Source: Bradyrhizobium sp. WD16
GTDB lineage: Bacteria; Pseudomonadota; Alphaproteobacteria; Rhizobiales; Xanthobacteraceae
Direction of reading: 5' to 3'
Assembly: GCF_024181725.1 (NCBI RefSeq)
Contig: NZ_CP028908.1
Coordinates: 186,001-250,000 of the forward strand
Length of the DNA: 64,000 nucleotides
The notes below the pieces were generated by a model. It did no database searches and was not told the DNA's origin. It saw nothing but the letters and a program-made list of their open reading frames with translations. Both the position numbers and the translations under genes were made by a program. How positions within the stretch are numbered: position 1 is the first letter of the stretch; each line of letters opens with the position of its first letter. Positions 9,945 to 18,581 of this stretch are shown piece by piece.

Positions 9945-10876
9945 CGCGCGTCGTGCTCCGACAGGAGTTGCTCGATCTCCGCAAGGGCCGGCATCGCCGG
10001 CGCGGTGCCGCGGCGCGTGACCGACAGTCCCGCCGCCGCCGAACCGAAGCGCGCCGCCGCCACCGGGTCGCTGCCGCGGGCGAGCGCCGCGGCGAAGGCA
10101 CCGACGAAGGCGTCGCCCGCGCCGGTGGTCTCCACCACCGGCCCCGCCGCGAAGGGCGGGATGTGGATCGAGCGTTCGCGGTCATGAAACAGCGCACCGC
10201 GCTCGCCCAGGGTAATCAGCGCGGTACCGGCGCCCTTGGCGAGGAGCGCGTCGCCGGCGCGACGCGCGGCGTCGAGATCACCGACCTCGATGCCGGTCAG
10301 GGTCTGCGCCTCGACCTCGTTGGGCACCACATAGTCGCAGAGCGGAAACAGCGCCGCGTCGCATTCGGTCGCCGGCGCCGGATTGAACACCGTCGTCACC
10401 CCGGCCGCCCTCGCCAGTTCGAGACCGCGCCGTGCCGCAGCGACCGGCTGTTCGAGCTGGGTGACGAAGACGGCGCTGTCGCGGATGACGTCGGCGGCAG
10501 CGTCGAGATCGGCGGCGCACAGCCCGGCCGCCGCGCCCGGCACCACGATGATCGCGTTGGCACCGGTGGTGTGGTGGACATAAATGAAGGCGGCCCCGGT
10601 CTCGGCGTCATCGCACCGCCTCGCGCGCGGCGTGATGCCGTCCGCCTCCCAGGTCTTCAGCGCCAGTTCGCCGAAGGTATCGTTGCCGATGCGGGTGATG
10701 AAGGTGGTCTCGCCGCCGGCCCGCGCCGCCGCCACCGCCTGGTTGGAGCCCTTGCCGCCGGGCCCGACGGCGAAGCCGGATCCGGCGATGGTCTCGCCGA
10801 TCGCCGGCAGCCGGCCGGCGCGGAAGGCGAGATCGGCGACGAAGATCCCGAGGATCGTGACCCCGCGACGCGTCAT
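9941..10876 (-). CDS. Ribokinase-family (PfkB) sugar kinase, probably deoxyribokinase
   Basis: A 311-residue PfkB-family kinase. The N-terminal substrate motif is GGKGSNQAVAAARAGG (residues 40-55), and the catalytic anion-hole/base motif is ETTGAGDAFVGAFA near the C-terminus. Ribokinase relatives phosphorylate ribose or deoxyribose at O5. Placement with deoC makes deoxyribokinase the best guess: it would supply deoxyribose 5-phosphate to the aldolase. The ATG at 10876 starts the homology, 5 bases after the mutarotase gene. Confidence 0.85.
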   Translation of the reverse strand: MTRRGVTILGIFVADLAFRAGRLPAIGETIAGSGFAVGPGGKGSNQAVAAARAGGETTFITRIGNDTFGELALKTWEADGITPRARRCDDAETGAAFIYVHHTTGANAIIVVPGAAAGLCAADLDAAADVIRDSAVFVTQLEQPVAAARRGLELARAAGVTTVFNPAPATECDAALFPLCDYVVPNEVEAQTLTGIEVGDLDAARRAGDALLAKGAGTALITLGERGALFHDRERSIHIPPFAAGPVVETTGAGDAFVGAFAAALARGSDPVAAARFGSAAAGLSVTRRGTAPAMPALAEIEQLLSEHDAR

Positions 10877-10881
10877 GACCG

Positions 10882-11337
10882 TCACTCCGCATCGGGCGCG
10901 ATCACGCCCTTGGTGAACAGGAAGCAGCCGTAGAAGCGGCGCTCGCCGGTGGCGATGACGCAATAGGCCTCCTTGGCGCGGGCATAGAAGGCGTGGCGCT
11001 CGACCCCGACCAGCGGCCAGCGCCGGCCTTCGGCGCGGTCGATCTCGCCCTGAACCTCCTGCTGCACGTCTGGCACCTCGTCCGGCGCGCCGACGATCTC
11101 CATCCGCACCGCCGCGTCGTCGACGAAGGTGTCGAGCGGCAGCAGCGACAGCACCGCCCGCGCGGCCCGCGCCGCCGTCACATTGTCGATGCGCAGCAGA
11201 TGGCCGAGCCGGGTCTGGCGGGCGATGGAATCGGCCGGAAAATTGGTGTCGCAGATCACCAGCCGGTCGCCATGGCCCATGGCCCGCAGGGCATGGAGCA
11301 CGTCGGCATTGAGCGCCGGATCGATCGTCTTGAGCAT
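10882..11337 (-). CDS. RbsD/FucU family sugar mutarotase
   Basis: A 151-residue protein with the family signature HGDRLVICDTNFPA, which carries the active-site His and Asp, and a C-terminal segment with Tyr-Gly-Cys (RRFYGCFLFTKG). The family equilibrates sugar anomers for the downstream kinase. It lies between the aldehyde dehydrogenase and the kinase genes in the deo-type operon. Confidence 0.9.
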   Translation of the reverse strand: MLKTIDPALNADVLHALRAMGHGDRLVICDTNFPADSIARQTRLGHLLRIDNVTAARAARAVLSLLPLDTFVDDAAVRMEIVGAPDEVPDVQQEVQGEIDRAEGRRWPLVGVERHAFYARAKEAYCVIATGERRFYGCFLFTKGVIAPDAE

Positions 11338-11422
11338 CTCTCTCCCCTCGTGTCCTGTTGTTGAAGGCGTCGCGGCCGGCTGCGCTCAGCCTGGCCCCTC
11401 GCCCGCTGCGCTCCCCGCCTGG

Positions 11423-13822
11423 TCATTCGCCATATGGAATCCAGACATTCTTCACCTGCACGGCGTGACGCAGCAGGATCGGCCCTTCGGCGGCGGCGGC
11501 ATCGAACCAGTCGAGCGCCAGGCCATGGTCGACCAGCGTGCGCTTGAGATTGCCGGCGGACAGTTCCTCCGCCAGCGCCGAAGCCGCTTTCGAGCCGAAC
11601 ACCCATAGCGCATCGACGTCGTCGTGCTCGGCCAGCGTCCTGACGAGGCCGTCGCGCGCGCCGGTGACGATGTTGAGCACGCCCGGCGGCACATCCGAGG
11701 TCTCCAGCACCTGATAGAGATCGGTGGCGCTGAGCGGGTGGCGCTCGCTCGGCACAACGACGACGCGGTTGCCCAGCGCGATCAGCGGCGCCACGAGGCT
11801 GACGAAGGCAAGCAGCGGCGCTTCATCCGGACAGGCGACACCGACGACGCCGATCGGCTCGTGCATGGCGAGCGCGACGCCGCGCAGCGGCGGCGTGTGC
11901 ACCGCGCCCTCATATTTGTCGGCCCAGGCGCCGTAGCTGAACAGCCGGGCAATGCTGGCTTCGACCTCGCGCCTGCCGATGGCGCCGGACACCCCGGTCA
12001 TGGCCGCGATCCTGCCGGCGAATTCGCCGGCGCGCGCCGAGAGATTCTCGGCGAGGTAATAGAGGATCTGGCCGCGGTTATGGCCGCTCGCCCGCGACCA
12101 CGCACCGGCGCCCCGCGCCGCCGCCACCGCGTTGCGGATATCCTTGCGGCTGCCGTCGCCGACCTCGCCGAGCGGCCCGCCCTTGGCCGAGAGCACGCGG
12201 CGAACGTAATTGCCGTCGGGCCTGACCTGCTTGCCGCCGATGAAGAGCTTGGCGGTGCGGTCGAGCCGCGGCAGATCGAAGCCGGCGGTGTCGCTGACGG
12301 CGGTCTCGGCGCCGCCGGCCAGCGCGGCGAGCTGCGGCCGCGGCCGCCGCGCGGCCCAGGCCTTCGGCTTGAGATATTCGAACACTCCCTCACGTCCGCC
12401 CTCGCGGCCGAAGCCGGATTCGCGGGTGCCGCCGAAACCGACTCCGGCATCGAACAGATTGGTGGCGTTGATCCAGACGACCCCCGCCGCGAGCTTGGGC
12501 GCGATGTCGAGGGCGCGACCGATGGTCTCGCTCCAGACGCTGGCGGCGAGGCCATAGCGGCTGTTGTTGGCAAGCATCACGGCCTCGTCAGGGGTGCGGA
12601 AGGTCATCGCCACCAACACCGGGCCGAAGATCTCCTCCATGGCCACCGTCGAGGTCGGCTGCACATCCCACAGCAGCGTCGGCGGGTAATAGCAGCCGGC
12701 CTGCGGCAGCGCCGCGCCGGCCTGATAGCACCGCGCGCCCTCCTTCACTCCGGCCGCGACCAGCGCCTTGATGCGCGCGAGCTGCACCGGCGCGACCACC
12801 GCTCCCATGTCGATGGTCTTGTCGAGCGGATGGCCGAGGCGCAGCGTCTCCATGCGGCGGACGAGGCGCTTGCGGAAGGTCTCGGCGATCCCCTCCTGCA
12901 CCAGCAGCCGCGAGCCGGCGCAGCAGACCTCGCCCTGGTTGAACCAGATGGCATCGACGACGCCTTCAACGGCGCCGTCGAGATCGGCGTCCTCGAAGAC
13001 GATGAAGGGCGACTTGCCGCCGAGTTCGAGGGTCAGCGACTTGCCGCTGCCCGCGGTCGCCTGGCGGATCAGGCGACCGACCTCGGTGGAGCCGGTGAAG
13101 GCGATCTTGTCGACATCGCCATGGGCGACCAGCGCCGCGCCGGCCTCGCCATCGCCGGTGACGATGTTGAGGACGCCCGGCGGCAGCCCGGCCTCGGCCG
13201 CGAGTTCGACGAACAGCAGCGCGGTGAGCGAGGTGAATTCCGCCGGCTTGAGCACCACCGCGTTGCCGAGAGCCAGCGCCGGCGCGACCTTCCAGGCCAG
13301 CATCAGCAGCGGGAAATTCCACGGAATGATCTGCCCGACCACGCCGAGCGGAACATAATCGGCAAACTCGCGCTCCTGCAGCTGGGCCCAGCCGGCATGG
13401 TGGAGGAAGTGTCGCGCGGCGAGCGGCACGTCGAGGTCGCGGGTCTCGCGCAGCGGCTTGCCGTTGTCGAGCGCCTCGAGCACGGCGAACAGCCTGGCAT
13501 GGCGCTGCAGCAGCCGCGCCAGCGCATAGAGATGGCGCGCGCGGCCGTGGCCGCCGAGCTTCGCCCACGCCGCCTGCGCGTTGCGGGCGGCGCGCACCGC
13601 CGCGTCGACGTCGGCCGCCGAGCCTTGGGCGAGCCTCGCCAGCGGCTGGCCGGTTGCCGGCTCGAAGGTGGTGAAGTGCTCGCCGGACGCCGGTGGCGTG
13701 AACGCGCCGGCGATGAAATGACCGAAACCGCCGGCGTGGCCGGCGAGCCAGCGCCGCGCCTCGCCATCGGCCTCGGGCGCCGTGCCGTAATCCATCGTTT
13801 CGAAATAGTCCACGACGGTCAT
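11423..13822 (-). CDS. Double-domain aldehyde dehydrogenase
   Basis: A 799-residue protein. Residues 1-490 form a complete NAD-dependent aldehyde dehydrogenase: IIPWNFPLLML, FTGSTEVGR, the catalytic Glu in LELGGK (about residue 266) and the catalytic Cys in NQGEVCCAGSR (about residue 300). Residues of roughly 510-799 repeat the aldehyde dehydrogenase fold (GVVGVACPDEAPLLAFVSLV, PPGVLNIVTGARDG, VFGSKAAS), but I see no Cys loop there, so this half looks inactive. Next to deoC it would oxidise the acetaldehyde released by the aldolase. The start lies 4 bases after deoC. Confidence 0.9.
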   Translation of the reverse strand: MTVVDYFETMDYGTAPEADGEARRWLAGHAGGFGHFIAGAFTPPASGEHFTTFEPATGQPLARLAQGSAADVDAAVRAARNAQAAWAKLGGHGRARHLYALARLLQRHARLFAVLEALDNGKPLRETRDLDVPLAARHFLHHAGWAQLQEREFADYVPLGVVGQIIPWNFPLLMLAWKVAPALALGNAVVLKPAEFTSLTALLFVELAAEAGLPPGVLNIVTGDGEAGAALVAHGDVDKIAFTGSTEVGRLIRQATAGSGKSLTLELGGKSPFIVFEDADLDGAVEGVVDAIWFNQGEVCCAGSRLLVQEGIAETFRKRLVRRMETLRLGHPLDKTIDMGAVVAPVQLARIKALVAAGVKEGARCYQAGAALPQAGCYYPPTLLWDVQPTSTVAMEEIFGPVLVAMTFRTPDEAVMLANNSRYGLAASVWSETIGRALDIAPKLAAGVVWINATNLFDAGVGFGGTRESGFGREGGREGVFEYLKPKAWAARRPRPQLAALAGGAETAVSDTAGFDLPRLDRTAKLFIGGKQVRPDGNYVRRVLSAKGGPLGEVGDGSRKDIRNAVAAARGAGAWSRASGHNRGQILYYLAENLSARAGEFAGRIAAMTGVSGAIGRREVEASIARLFSYGAWADKYEGAVHTPPLRGVALAMHEPIGVVGVACPDEAPLLAFVSLVAPLIALGNRVVVVPSERHPLSATDLYQVLETSDVPPGVLNIVTGARDGLVRTLAEHDDVDALWVFGSKAASALAEELSAGNLKRTLVDHGLALDWFDAAAAEGPILLRHAVQVKNVWIPYGE

Positions 13823-13826
13823 GCGC

Positions 13827-14861
13827 TCATCCCGCGGCGTGCCGGTTGAAGGCCGAGTAGCGGCCGGTGACGTGATGCTCGAGCTGGCGCTCGATGTCGG
13901 CGAGCAGGCTGGAGGCACCAACGCGGAAGAGATCCGGTTCGAGCCATTCGCGCCCGAGCTCCTCCTTCATCAGGAACTGGTACGACAACACGTCCTTGGC
14001 GGTGGAAATGCCGCCGGCCGGCTTGAAGCCGACCTGAAATCCGGTGCGCTCGGCATAGGCGCGGATCATCCGCAGCATCGCCAGCGTCACCAGCAGCGTC
14101 GCATTGACGCCTTCCTTGCCGGTCGAGGTCTTGATGAAATCCGCTCCCGCCATCATGCAGACCGTCGCCGCCCTGGCGACATTGCCCAGGGTCTTGAGAT
14201 CGCCGGTGGCCAGGATCGTCTTGATATGGGCATCGCCGCAGGCGGCGCGGAAGTCCCGCACCTCGTCGTACAGCGCGCCCCAGTTGCCGGTGAGGACATG
14301 CTCGCGGGTGATGACGATGTCGATCTCCCTGGCCCCGTCCCGGACCGAGGCCTCGATCTCGCGGAGCTTGACGTCGTGGGGCACCAGCCCGGCGGGGAAG
14401 CCGGTGGACACAGCGGCGACGGGAATCTCCGAGCCCTCCAGCGCCTCCACCGCGGTGGCGACGAAGCGGTGATAGACGCAGACCGCGGCGGCGTGCAGCG
14501 GTCGCCCGGCGAACCCCAGCGCCTCGACGAGATCGGCACGGATCGGCGTCTTCGCCTTGGCGCAGAGCCGCTTCACCCGCCCGGCGGTGTCATCGCCGCT
14601 GAGCGTCGTCAGATCGATGCAGGTCACCGCCTTGAGCAGCCAGGCCGCCTGGGCGGCGTTCTTCACGGTGCGACGCCCGGACAGCGTCGCGACGCGGCGC
14701 TCGGCGGCGGAGAGGTTGACCCTGATCTCGTCGATCCAGTCGGCCTGGAAGGCGCAGCCCTCATTGCGCCGCGGCGGCGCGTTCGCCACACGGTGGCGCT
14801 CGCCGCCCGCCGGCAAGCGAGCCGTATCGACGTGACGACTGGACGGCTGGAGGCTCGACAT
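13827..14861 (-). CDS. deoC: Deoxyribose-phosphate aldolase
   Basis: A 344-residue class I aldolase that splits 2-deoxyribose 5-phosphate into glyceraldehyde 3-phosphate and acetaldehyde. The Schiff-base Lys is in GADFIKTSTGKEG, the second Lys in GFKPAGGIST, and a proton-relay Asp/Lys pair lies in EIDIVI and AHIKTILATG. It is longer than the roughly 250-residue E. coli type, as is usual for this subfamily. It heads the sugar operon. Its ATG overlaps the stop of a small upstream reading frame. Confidence 0.95.
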   Translation of the reverse strand: MSSLQPSSRHVDTARLPAGGERHRVANAPPRRNEGCAFQADWIDEIRVNLSAAERRVATLSGRRTVKNAAQAAWLLKAVTCIDLTTLSGDDTAGRVKRLCAKAKTPIRADLVEALGFAGRPLHAAAVCVYHRFVATAVEALEGSEIPVAAVSTGFPAGLVPHDVKLREIEASVRDGAREIDIVITREHVLTGNWGALYDEVRDFRAACGDAHIKTILATGDLKTLGNVARAATVCMMAGADFIKTSTGKEGVNATLLVTLAMLRMIRAYAERTGFQVGFKPAGGISTAKDVLSYQFLMKEELGREWLEPDLFRVGASSLLADIERQLEHHVTGRYSAFNRHAAG

Positions 14862-14965
14862 CAGGCGATGATCGCGTCGCGGATCGCGGCAGGCCGCGCC
14901 ACCCAGCGCGGCGCCCGGCCGGCCGGTCGCCGCACGGATGCCGACGCCAGAGGTGATTTCGCCAT
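14861..14965 (-). CDS. Possible 34-residue leader reading frame coupled to deoC
   Basis: An ATG at 14965 follows GGGAGGA at ideal spacing. The frame runs 34 codons, rich in Ala, Arg and Pro, to a TGA that shares its A with the deoC ATG. deoC itself has no better Shine-Dalgarno sequence, so ribosomes may reach it by coupling. It resembles no family I know; conservation of the peptide or of the overlap is untested. Confidence 0.45.
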   Translation of the reverse strand: MAKSPLASASVRRPAGRAPRWVARPAAIRDAIIA

Positions 14966-15069
14966 GCCGTCCTCCCGCTCGTCAGCGCCGGTCGACGCCT
15001 GGTGGACGAAGGCCGAGCCGCGCTCGCAAACCCCTCGCCTGCGACCTAATGTCAGGTCTCAGCGCCAAC

Positions 15070-15087
15070 ATGTTACTTTTGTAACAT
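15070..15087. promoter_or_regulatory. Palindromic operator between deoC operon and deoR-type gene
   Basis: ATGTTAC and GTAACAT are perfect 7-bp inverted arms around TTTT, in an AT-rich patch of otherwise GC-rich DNA. It lies 83 bp upstream of the regulator gene and about 105 bp upstream of the leader frame before deoC, in the divergent promoter region. It is the likely site of the DeoR-family repressor, consistent with autoregulation. Confidence 0.75.
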
Positions 15088-15166
15088 TTTGTGTTTCAAT
15101 AGTCACATCGCGGGAGACCGTTGTCAACGGCGAAAGTCGGGACGTCGAAGGAGCACAAGAGACATC

Positions 15167-15964
15167 ATGGCGGCTGGAACCTCATTGCCTGCGGCACGGG
15201 TCGATGCGCGCACCGAACGCCTGCAGCGCCTGCGCCGCGCCGTCGACGACAACGGCAGCCTGCATCTGAAGGCCGCCGCGCAGTTGCTCGACGTCTCCGA
15301 GATGACGATCCGCCGCGACCTCGCCGCGGCGGAGACCTCGCTCGCCCTGCTCGGCGGCCATGTGGTCGACGCCGCGCAGCCGACCGGCGCGAAATACACC
15401 ATCGAGCAGGAACTCGATCACCACGCCCAGAACAAGCGTCTGGCGTGCCGCCGCGCCGCCGGACTGATCCGCGAGGGCGATACGCTGTTCGTCGATTGCG
15501 GGTCGACGATGCAGCTGCTGGCCGACTGCCTGCCGGCCGGACTGTCGCTGTCGGTGATCTGCTTCTCGATGAATGTCGCCGCCCTCGTCACCAGGCGGCC
15601 GGCGACCCAGGTGATCCTGCTCGGCGGCCTCTACCATCCCTCGTCGCAATCCTTTTCCTCCGAGGAGTCGCTGGCCTATATGCGCAAGCTCGGCATCAAC
15701 AAGGCCTTCATTTCAGCCGGCGGCGTCCATCCCTCGCGCGGCGCCAGCTGCTCCAACTTCCACGAGATCGCGGTCAAGCAGACGGCGATCGCCACCGCGG
15801 TGGAAAGCATTCTGGTGGTCGACGAAAGCAAGCTCGGCAGCCTCAAGCCCGCCTTCTTCGCCGGCCTCGAGGCCTTCGGCAAGATCGTCGTCGGCGGCCC
15901 CGTCGGCACCGAGACCCGCAAGCGCTTCAGGAGCTTCGCGATGGACTACGCGGCGAAGGGCTGA
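15167..15964 (+). CDS. DeoR/GlpR-family transcriptional repressor
   Basis: A 265-residue regulator. The N-terminal helix-turn-helix contains LKAAAQLLDVSEMTIRRDL (about residues 29-47), the hallmark of the DeoR family. The rest is the DeoRC sugar-phosphate sensor domain, with LFVDCGSTMQLLADCL and VDESKLGS. It is transcribed away from the deoC operon across a shared palindrome and so most likely represses it until a phosphosugar binds. The ATG at 15167 follows GAAGGAG. Confidence 0.92.
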   Translation: MAAGTSLPAARVDARTERLQRLRRAVDDNGSLHLKAAAQLLDVSEMTIRRDLAAAETSLALLGGHVVDAAQPTGAKYTIEQELDHHAQNKRLACRRAAGLIREGDTLFVDCGSTMQLLADCLPAGLSLSVICFSMNVAALVTRRPATQVILLGGLYHPSSQSFSSEESLAYMRKLGINKAFISAGGVHPSRGASCSNFHEIAVKQTAIATAVESILVVDESKLGSLKPAFFAGLEAFGKIVVGGPVGTETRKRFRSFAMDYAAKG

Positions 15965-16032
15965 CCGCCGCGCTCGCGCAAATCTCCGGCGCCGCCGCCG
16001 ACGAGGGCCAAGCACGACGACGAGACGATGAT

Positions 16033-16088
16033 AAGCGAAGCTGGATAAGTGAAGCTGGACAAGTGAAGCCGGATTAAGCGAAGCCGGA
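16033..16088. repeat. Four imperfect 14-bp tandem repeats
   Basis: AAGCGAAGCTGGAT is repeated about four times with small changes (AAGTGAAGCTGGAC, AAGTGAAGCCGGATT, AAGCGAAGCCGGA). They lie in the intergenic region after the DeoR-family gene. No hairpin is formed. Confidence 0.8.
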
Positions 16089-16156
16089 GCGGGCACGCCG
16101 AAATTGTCACGCCTGCGTCGCGCCGTCACATCCCGCGGCGCCAGCCCGCCCCTCGG

Positions 16157-16351
16157 CTATGCCAGATCGGGGATCTCTCCCTGATCGACATCGGTCGCCC
16201 CGGGTCGCGGCGCCACCGCCGTGCGGACGGCCAGCGGCGGCCGGCGCGGCGCCGGATCCTGGTTGCAGACGCGCGCCTGCTGTTCCAACCTCGCGGCCCA
16301 CCGCCGCTCGATGCCGTTGACAATGTGACGGGGCAGATTCAATCGATCCAT
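16157..16351 (-). CDS. Small conserved hypothetical protein
   Basis: A 64-residue protein beginning MDRLNLPRHIVNGIERRWAA. Short proteins with this MDRLN-PRH-V-ERRWA opening recur in Bradyrhizobium-like genomes as I remember them. GGGAGG precedes the ATG at 16351. There is no signal peptide or membrane segment, and the function is unknown. It lies downstream of the SDR gene on the same strand. Confidence 0.6.
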   Translation of the reverse strand: MDRLNLPRHIVNGIERRWAARLEQQARVCNQDPAPRRPPLAVRTAVAPRPGATDVDQGEIPDLA

Positions 16352-16510
16352 GTTGCGGTGCCTCCCTGCGCAACGCGCGTGAGCAGCGAGAAAATGGCGC
16401 AGGTATCGAAAGGTTCCTGGAACCGGGCGGCGGCGTGCAAATAAAGATCAGCTGTCGCCGCCGCGCCGCGGGCGAAACCGGTGGCCCATGCGCCGCGAAC
16501 GACCGCGCCC

Positions 16511-17254
16511 TTACCATTTCTCGCCGTAAGGGCGGATCTCCTGCTCGAACACCCAGGCGCCGCGCGGCTGGTTGTAGAGCTGCCAGTAGGCATCGGCCAC
16601 CGCGCTCGGCGGCATCAGACGGTCGGGCGGCAGAGCATCGAGCGCCGCCAGCCCCTCGCGCTGGCGCAGCCGCTCGCGCACCCACGCGGTATCGACGCCG
16701 GAATCGATGATCAGGTGGGCGACATGGATGTTCTGCGGCCATAATTCCCGCGCCGCGGACTCGGCGACGGCGCGCAGCCCGAACTTGGCGCTGGCGAAGG
16801 CGGCATAGCCGAGGCCGCCGCGCCGGCTGGCGGTCGCGCCGGTGAAGAAGATGTGGCCCTTGCCACGGGGCAGCATCAGGCGCGCCGCCTCGCGCCCGGT
16901 GAGGAAGCCGCCGTAACACGCCATTTCCCACACCTTGCGGAATACCCGTTCGGTGGTCTCCAGCAGCGGGAAGTTGACGTTGGCGCCGACATTGAAGATG
17001 CACACCTCGAGCGGCGCCCTCGCATCGGCCTCGCTCAGGAAGGCCGCGACCTCCGCTTCGTTGCGCGCATCGAGCGAGCGGGCGACGATCGCGCCGCCGG
17101 CAGCTTCGATCTGCGCGACCAGCGGCGCCAGCTTGTCGCCGTTGCGCCGGCCCGCGAACACGGTGAAGCCCTCGGCGGCGAATTTCCTGGCGATCTCCGC
17201 GCCGATGAAATCGCCGGCGCCGACCACGGCCACGGTGGCGTTGCGCGCTGTCAT
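16511..17254 (-). CDS. Short-chain dehydrogenase/reductase
   Basis: A 247-residue SDR. The N-terminal Rossmann motif is a variant (VVGAGDFIGAEIARKF) of the usual GxxxGIG. NVGAN replaces NNAG. The catalytic Tyr and Lys region appears as YAAFASAKFGLR, and TGATAS supplies the Ser region. The start overlaps the stop of the upstream isomerase gene (ATGA), so the two are coupled. The substrate is not evident. Confidence 0.85.
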   Translation of the reverse strand: MTARNATVAVVGAGDFIGAEIARKFAAEGFTVFAGRRNGDKLAPLVAQIEAAGGAIVARSLDARNEAEVAAFLSEADARAPLEVCIFNVGANVNFPLLETTERVFRKVWEMACYGGFLTGREAARLMLPRGKGHIFFTGATASRRGGLGYAAFASAKFGLRAVAESAARELWPQNIHVAHLIIDSGVDTAWVRERLRQREGLAALDALPPDRLMPPSAVADAYWQLYNQPRGAWVFEQEIRPYGEKW

Positions 17255-17871
17255 GCCACCCTCTTCTGCTGGGCCAGGATTTCCTCCTCGACGTCGCGAA
17301 GCTGATCCTTGCCGTAGAACATCTCGTCGCCGACGAAGAAGGTCGGCGCGCCGAACGCCCCGCGCGCCACCGCGCGCCCGGTGAGTTCGACCAGCCGCGC
17401 CTTGACGTCGGCCTCGCCGGCACGGGCGATGATGCGGTCGGCGTCGATGCCGGACGAGGCCAGCGCCTGCCTGAAGACCGCCGGATCGTCCATCTTCTTC
17501 GGCTCTTCCCACATGTGATGGAAGCCAGCGCGCACATAGGCCGCCAGTGTGCCATCGATCTCGGCGGCGACGGCGCCGCGCATCAGCATCAGGGTGATCA
17601 CCGGAAAGAACGGATTGGGCCTGAACCCGGTGACGCCGTGACGGCGGATGAAGCGCTCGGTCTCGCGCTGGATGTAGTCCGGCTTGTTCCTGATGCCGGC
17701 CAGGGTTTCGACCGGCGAGCGATTGTTGGTCAGCTTGAAGATGCCACCGAGCAGCACCGGCACGTAGGCGAAGCTGACGCCGGCGCGCTGCTCGACCTGG
17801 GGAATGACCCGATGCGCCAGATAGGCGTTGGGACTGCCGAAATCGAACAGGAATTCCACCTTCGGATTCAC
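17251..17871 (-). CDS. DsbA-fold 2-hydroxychromene-2-carboxylate isomerase family protein
   Basis: A 206-residue kappa-class thioredoxin-fold protein. The N-terminus FLFDFGSPNAYLAHRVIPQ has Ser in place of the DsbA cysteines, as in glutathione-dependent HCCA isomerases. The C-terminal GAFGAPTFFVGDEMFYGKDQ is the cis-Pro and hydrophobic loop of the family. The GTG start at 17871 is preceded by GGGAGGG. Coupled to the SDR gene and facing an HxlR regulator, it probably acts in aromatic or xenobiotic conversion. Confidence 0.88.
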   Translation of the reverse strand: MNPKVEFLFDFGSPNAYLAHRVIPQVEQRAGVSFAYVPVLLGGIFKLTNNRSPVETLAGIRNKPDYIQRETERFIRRHGVTGFRPNPFFPVITLMLMRGAVAAEIDGTLAAYVRAGFHHMWEEPKKMDDPAVFRQALASSGIDADRIIARAGEADVKARLVELTGRAVARGAFGAPTFFVGDEMFYGKDQLRDVEEEILAQQKRVA

Positions 17872-17940
17872 CTCTGCCCTCCCTCGTCGCGCGCCGCGGC
17901 GGCACGCTTGTCGTGCTTGTGTCGTCGCTCGCGATCCTAT

Positions 17941-17957
17941 AGTTCTAAAAAAGAACT
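17941..17957. promoter_or_regulatory. Palindromic operator for the HxlR-type regulator
   Basis: AGTTCT and AGAACT form perfect 6-bp inverted arms around five A residues. The site lies midway between the divergent isomerase/SDR pair and the HxlR-family gene. It is a plausible dimer site controlling both directions. Confidence 0.65.
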
Positions 17958-18074
17958 GTAAACCTCGGCAAGCTCGTTGCGATGGCAGATTTCAAGTTCC
18001 ATTTTGGAATGAAAGAGGCGGCCTGACCTGCTATTGATCGCCGGGCGACGACGCCGCAGCCGGAGAGCCTTGCG

Positions 18075-18581
18075 ATGAAGTGGGATGCGCTGGAGGAGGA
18101 AAACTGCTCGGTCGCCCGCACGCTGGCGGTGATCGGCGATCGCTGGACGCTCCTGATCCTGCGCGACTGTTTCCTGCGGGTGCGCCGCTTCGAGGCCTTC
18201 CAGGCGCGGCTCGGGATCACGCGCCACCTGCTCGCCGACCGCCTCAGGAAGCTCGTCGACTTCGGCGTGCTGCGTCGCGTGCCCTATCAGGACAGCCCCA
18301 GGCGGCATGAATATCTTCTCACCCACAAGGGCCTCGATCTCTATCCCGTCCTGATGGCGATCGTGCATTGGGGCGACGTCCACATGGCCGATGAGCGCGG
18401 CCGGCCGCTGCTCCACCAGCACGACGGCTGCGGCAAGTTCTTCGATCCCGTCATGGTCTGTTCCGAATGCGGCGAGCCGTTGCGCGCCAGGGAAGTCACG
18501 GTCCATCCGGGACCGGGGGCGCAGTCTTCACCGCTACCGCCGCAGACGTCGCCGCGCCGGCCGGCGACCGGGGCGCCGTGA
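18075..18581 (+). CDS. HxlR-family winged-helix regulator
   Basis: A 168-residue regulator with the HxlR signature CSVARTLAVIGDRWTLLILR near the N-terminus, then RFEAFQARLGITRHLLADRL (recognition helix) and the wing RRVPYQDSPRRHEYLLT. An added C-terminal segment holds Cys residues (HDGCGKFFDPVMVCSECGEP) that could bind metal or sense redox state. The Pro/Thr-rich tail is low complexity. It is divergent from the isomerase/SDR pair. Confidence 0.9.
   Translation: MKWDALEEENCSVARTLAVIGDRWTLLILRDCFLRVRRFEAFQARLGITRHLLADRLRKLVDFGVLRRVPYQDSPRRHEYLLTHKGLDLYPVLMAIVHWGDVHMADERGRPLLHQHDGCGKFFDPVMVCSECGEPLRAREVTVHPGPGAQSSPLPPQTSPRRPATGAP

Noticed and set aside
11624-13849. 741-codon plus-strand frame opposite the aldehyde dehydrogenase
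   Set aside because: Antisense shadow of a gene with full catalytic motifs; composition (Arg, Gly, Ala, His) is that of reverse-strand GC-rich codons.
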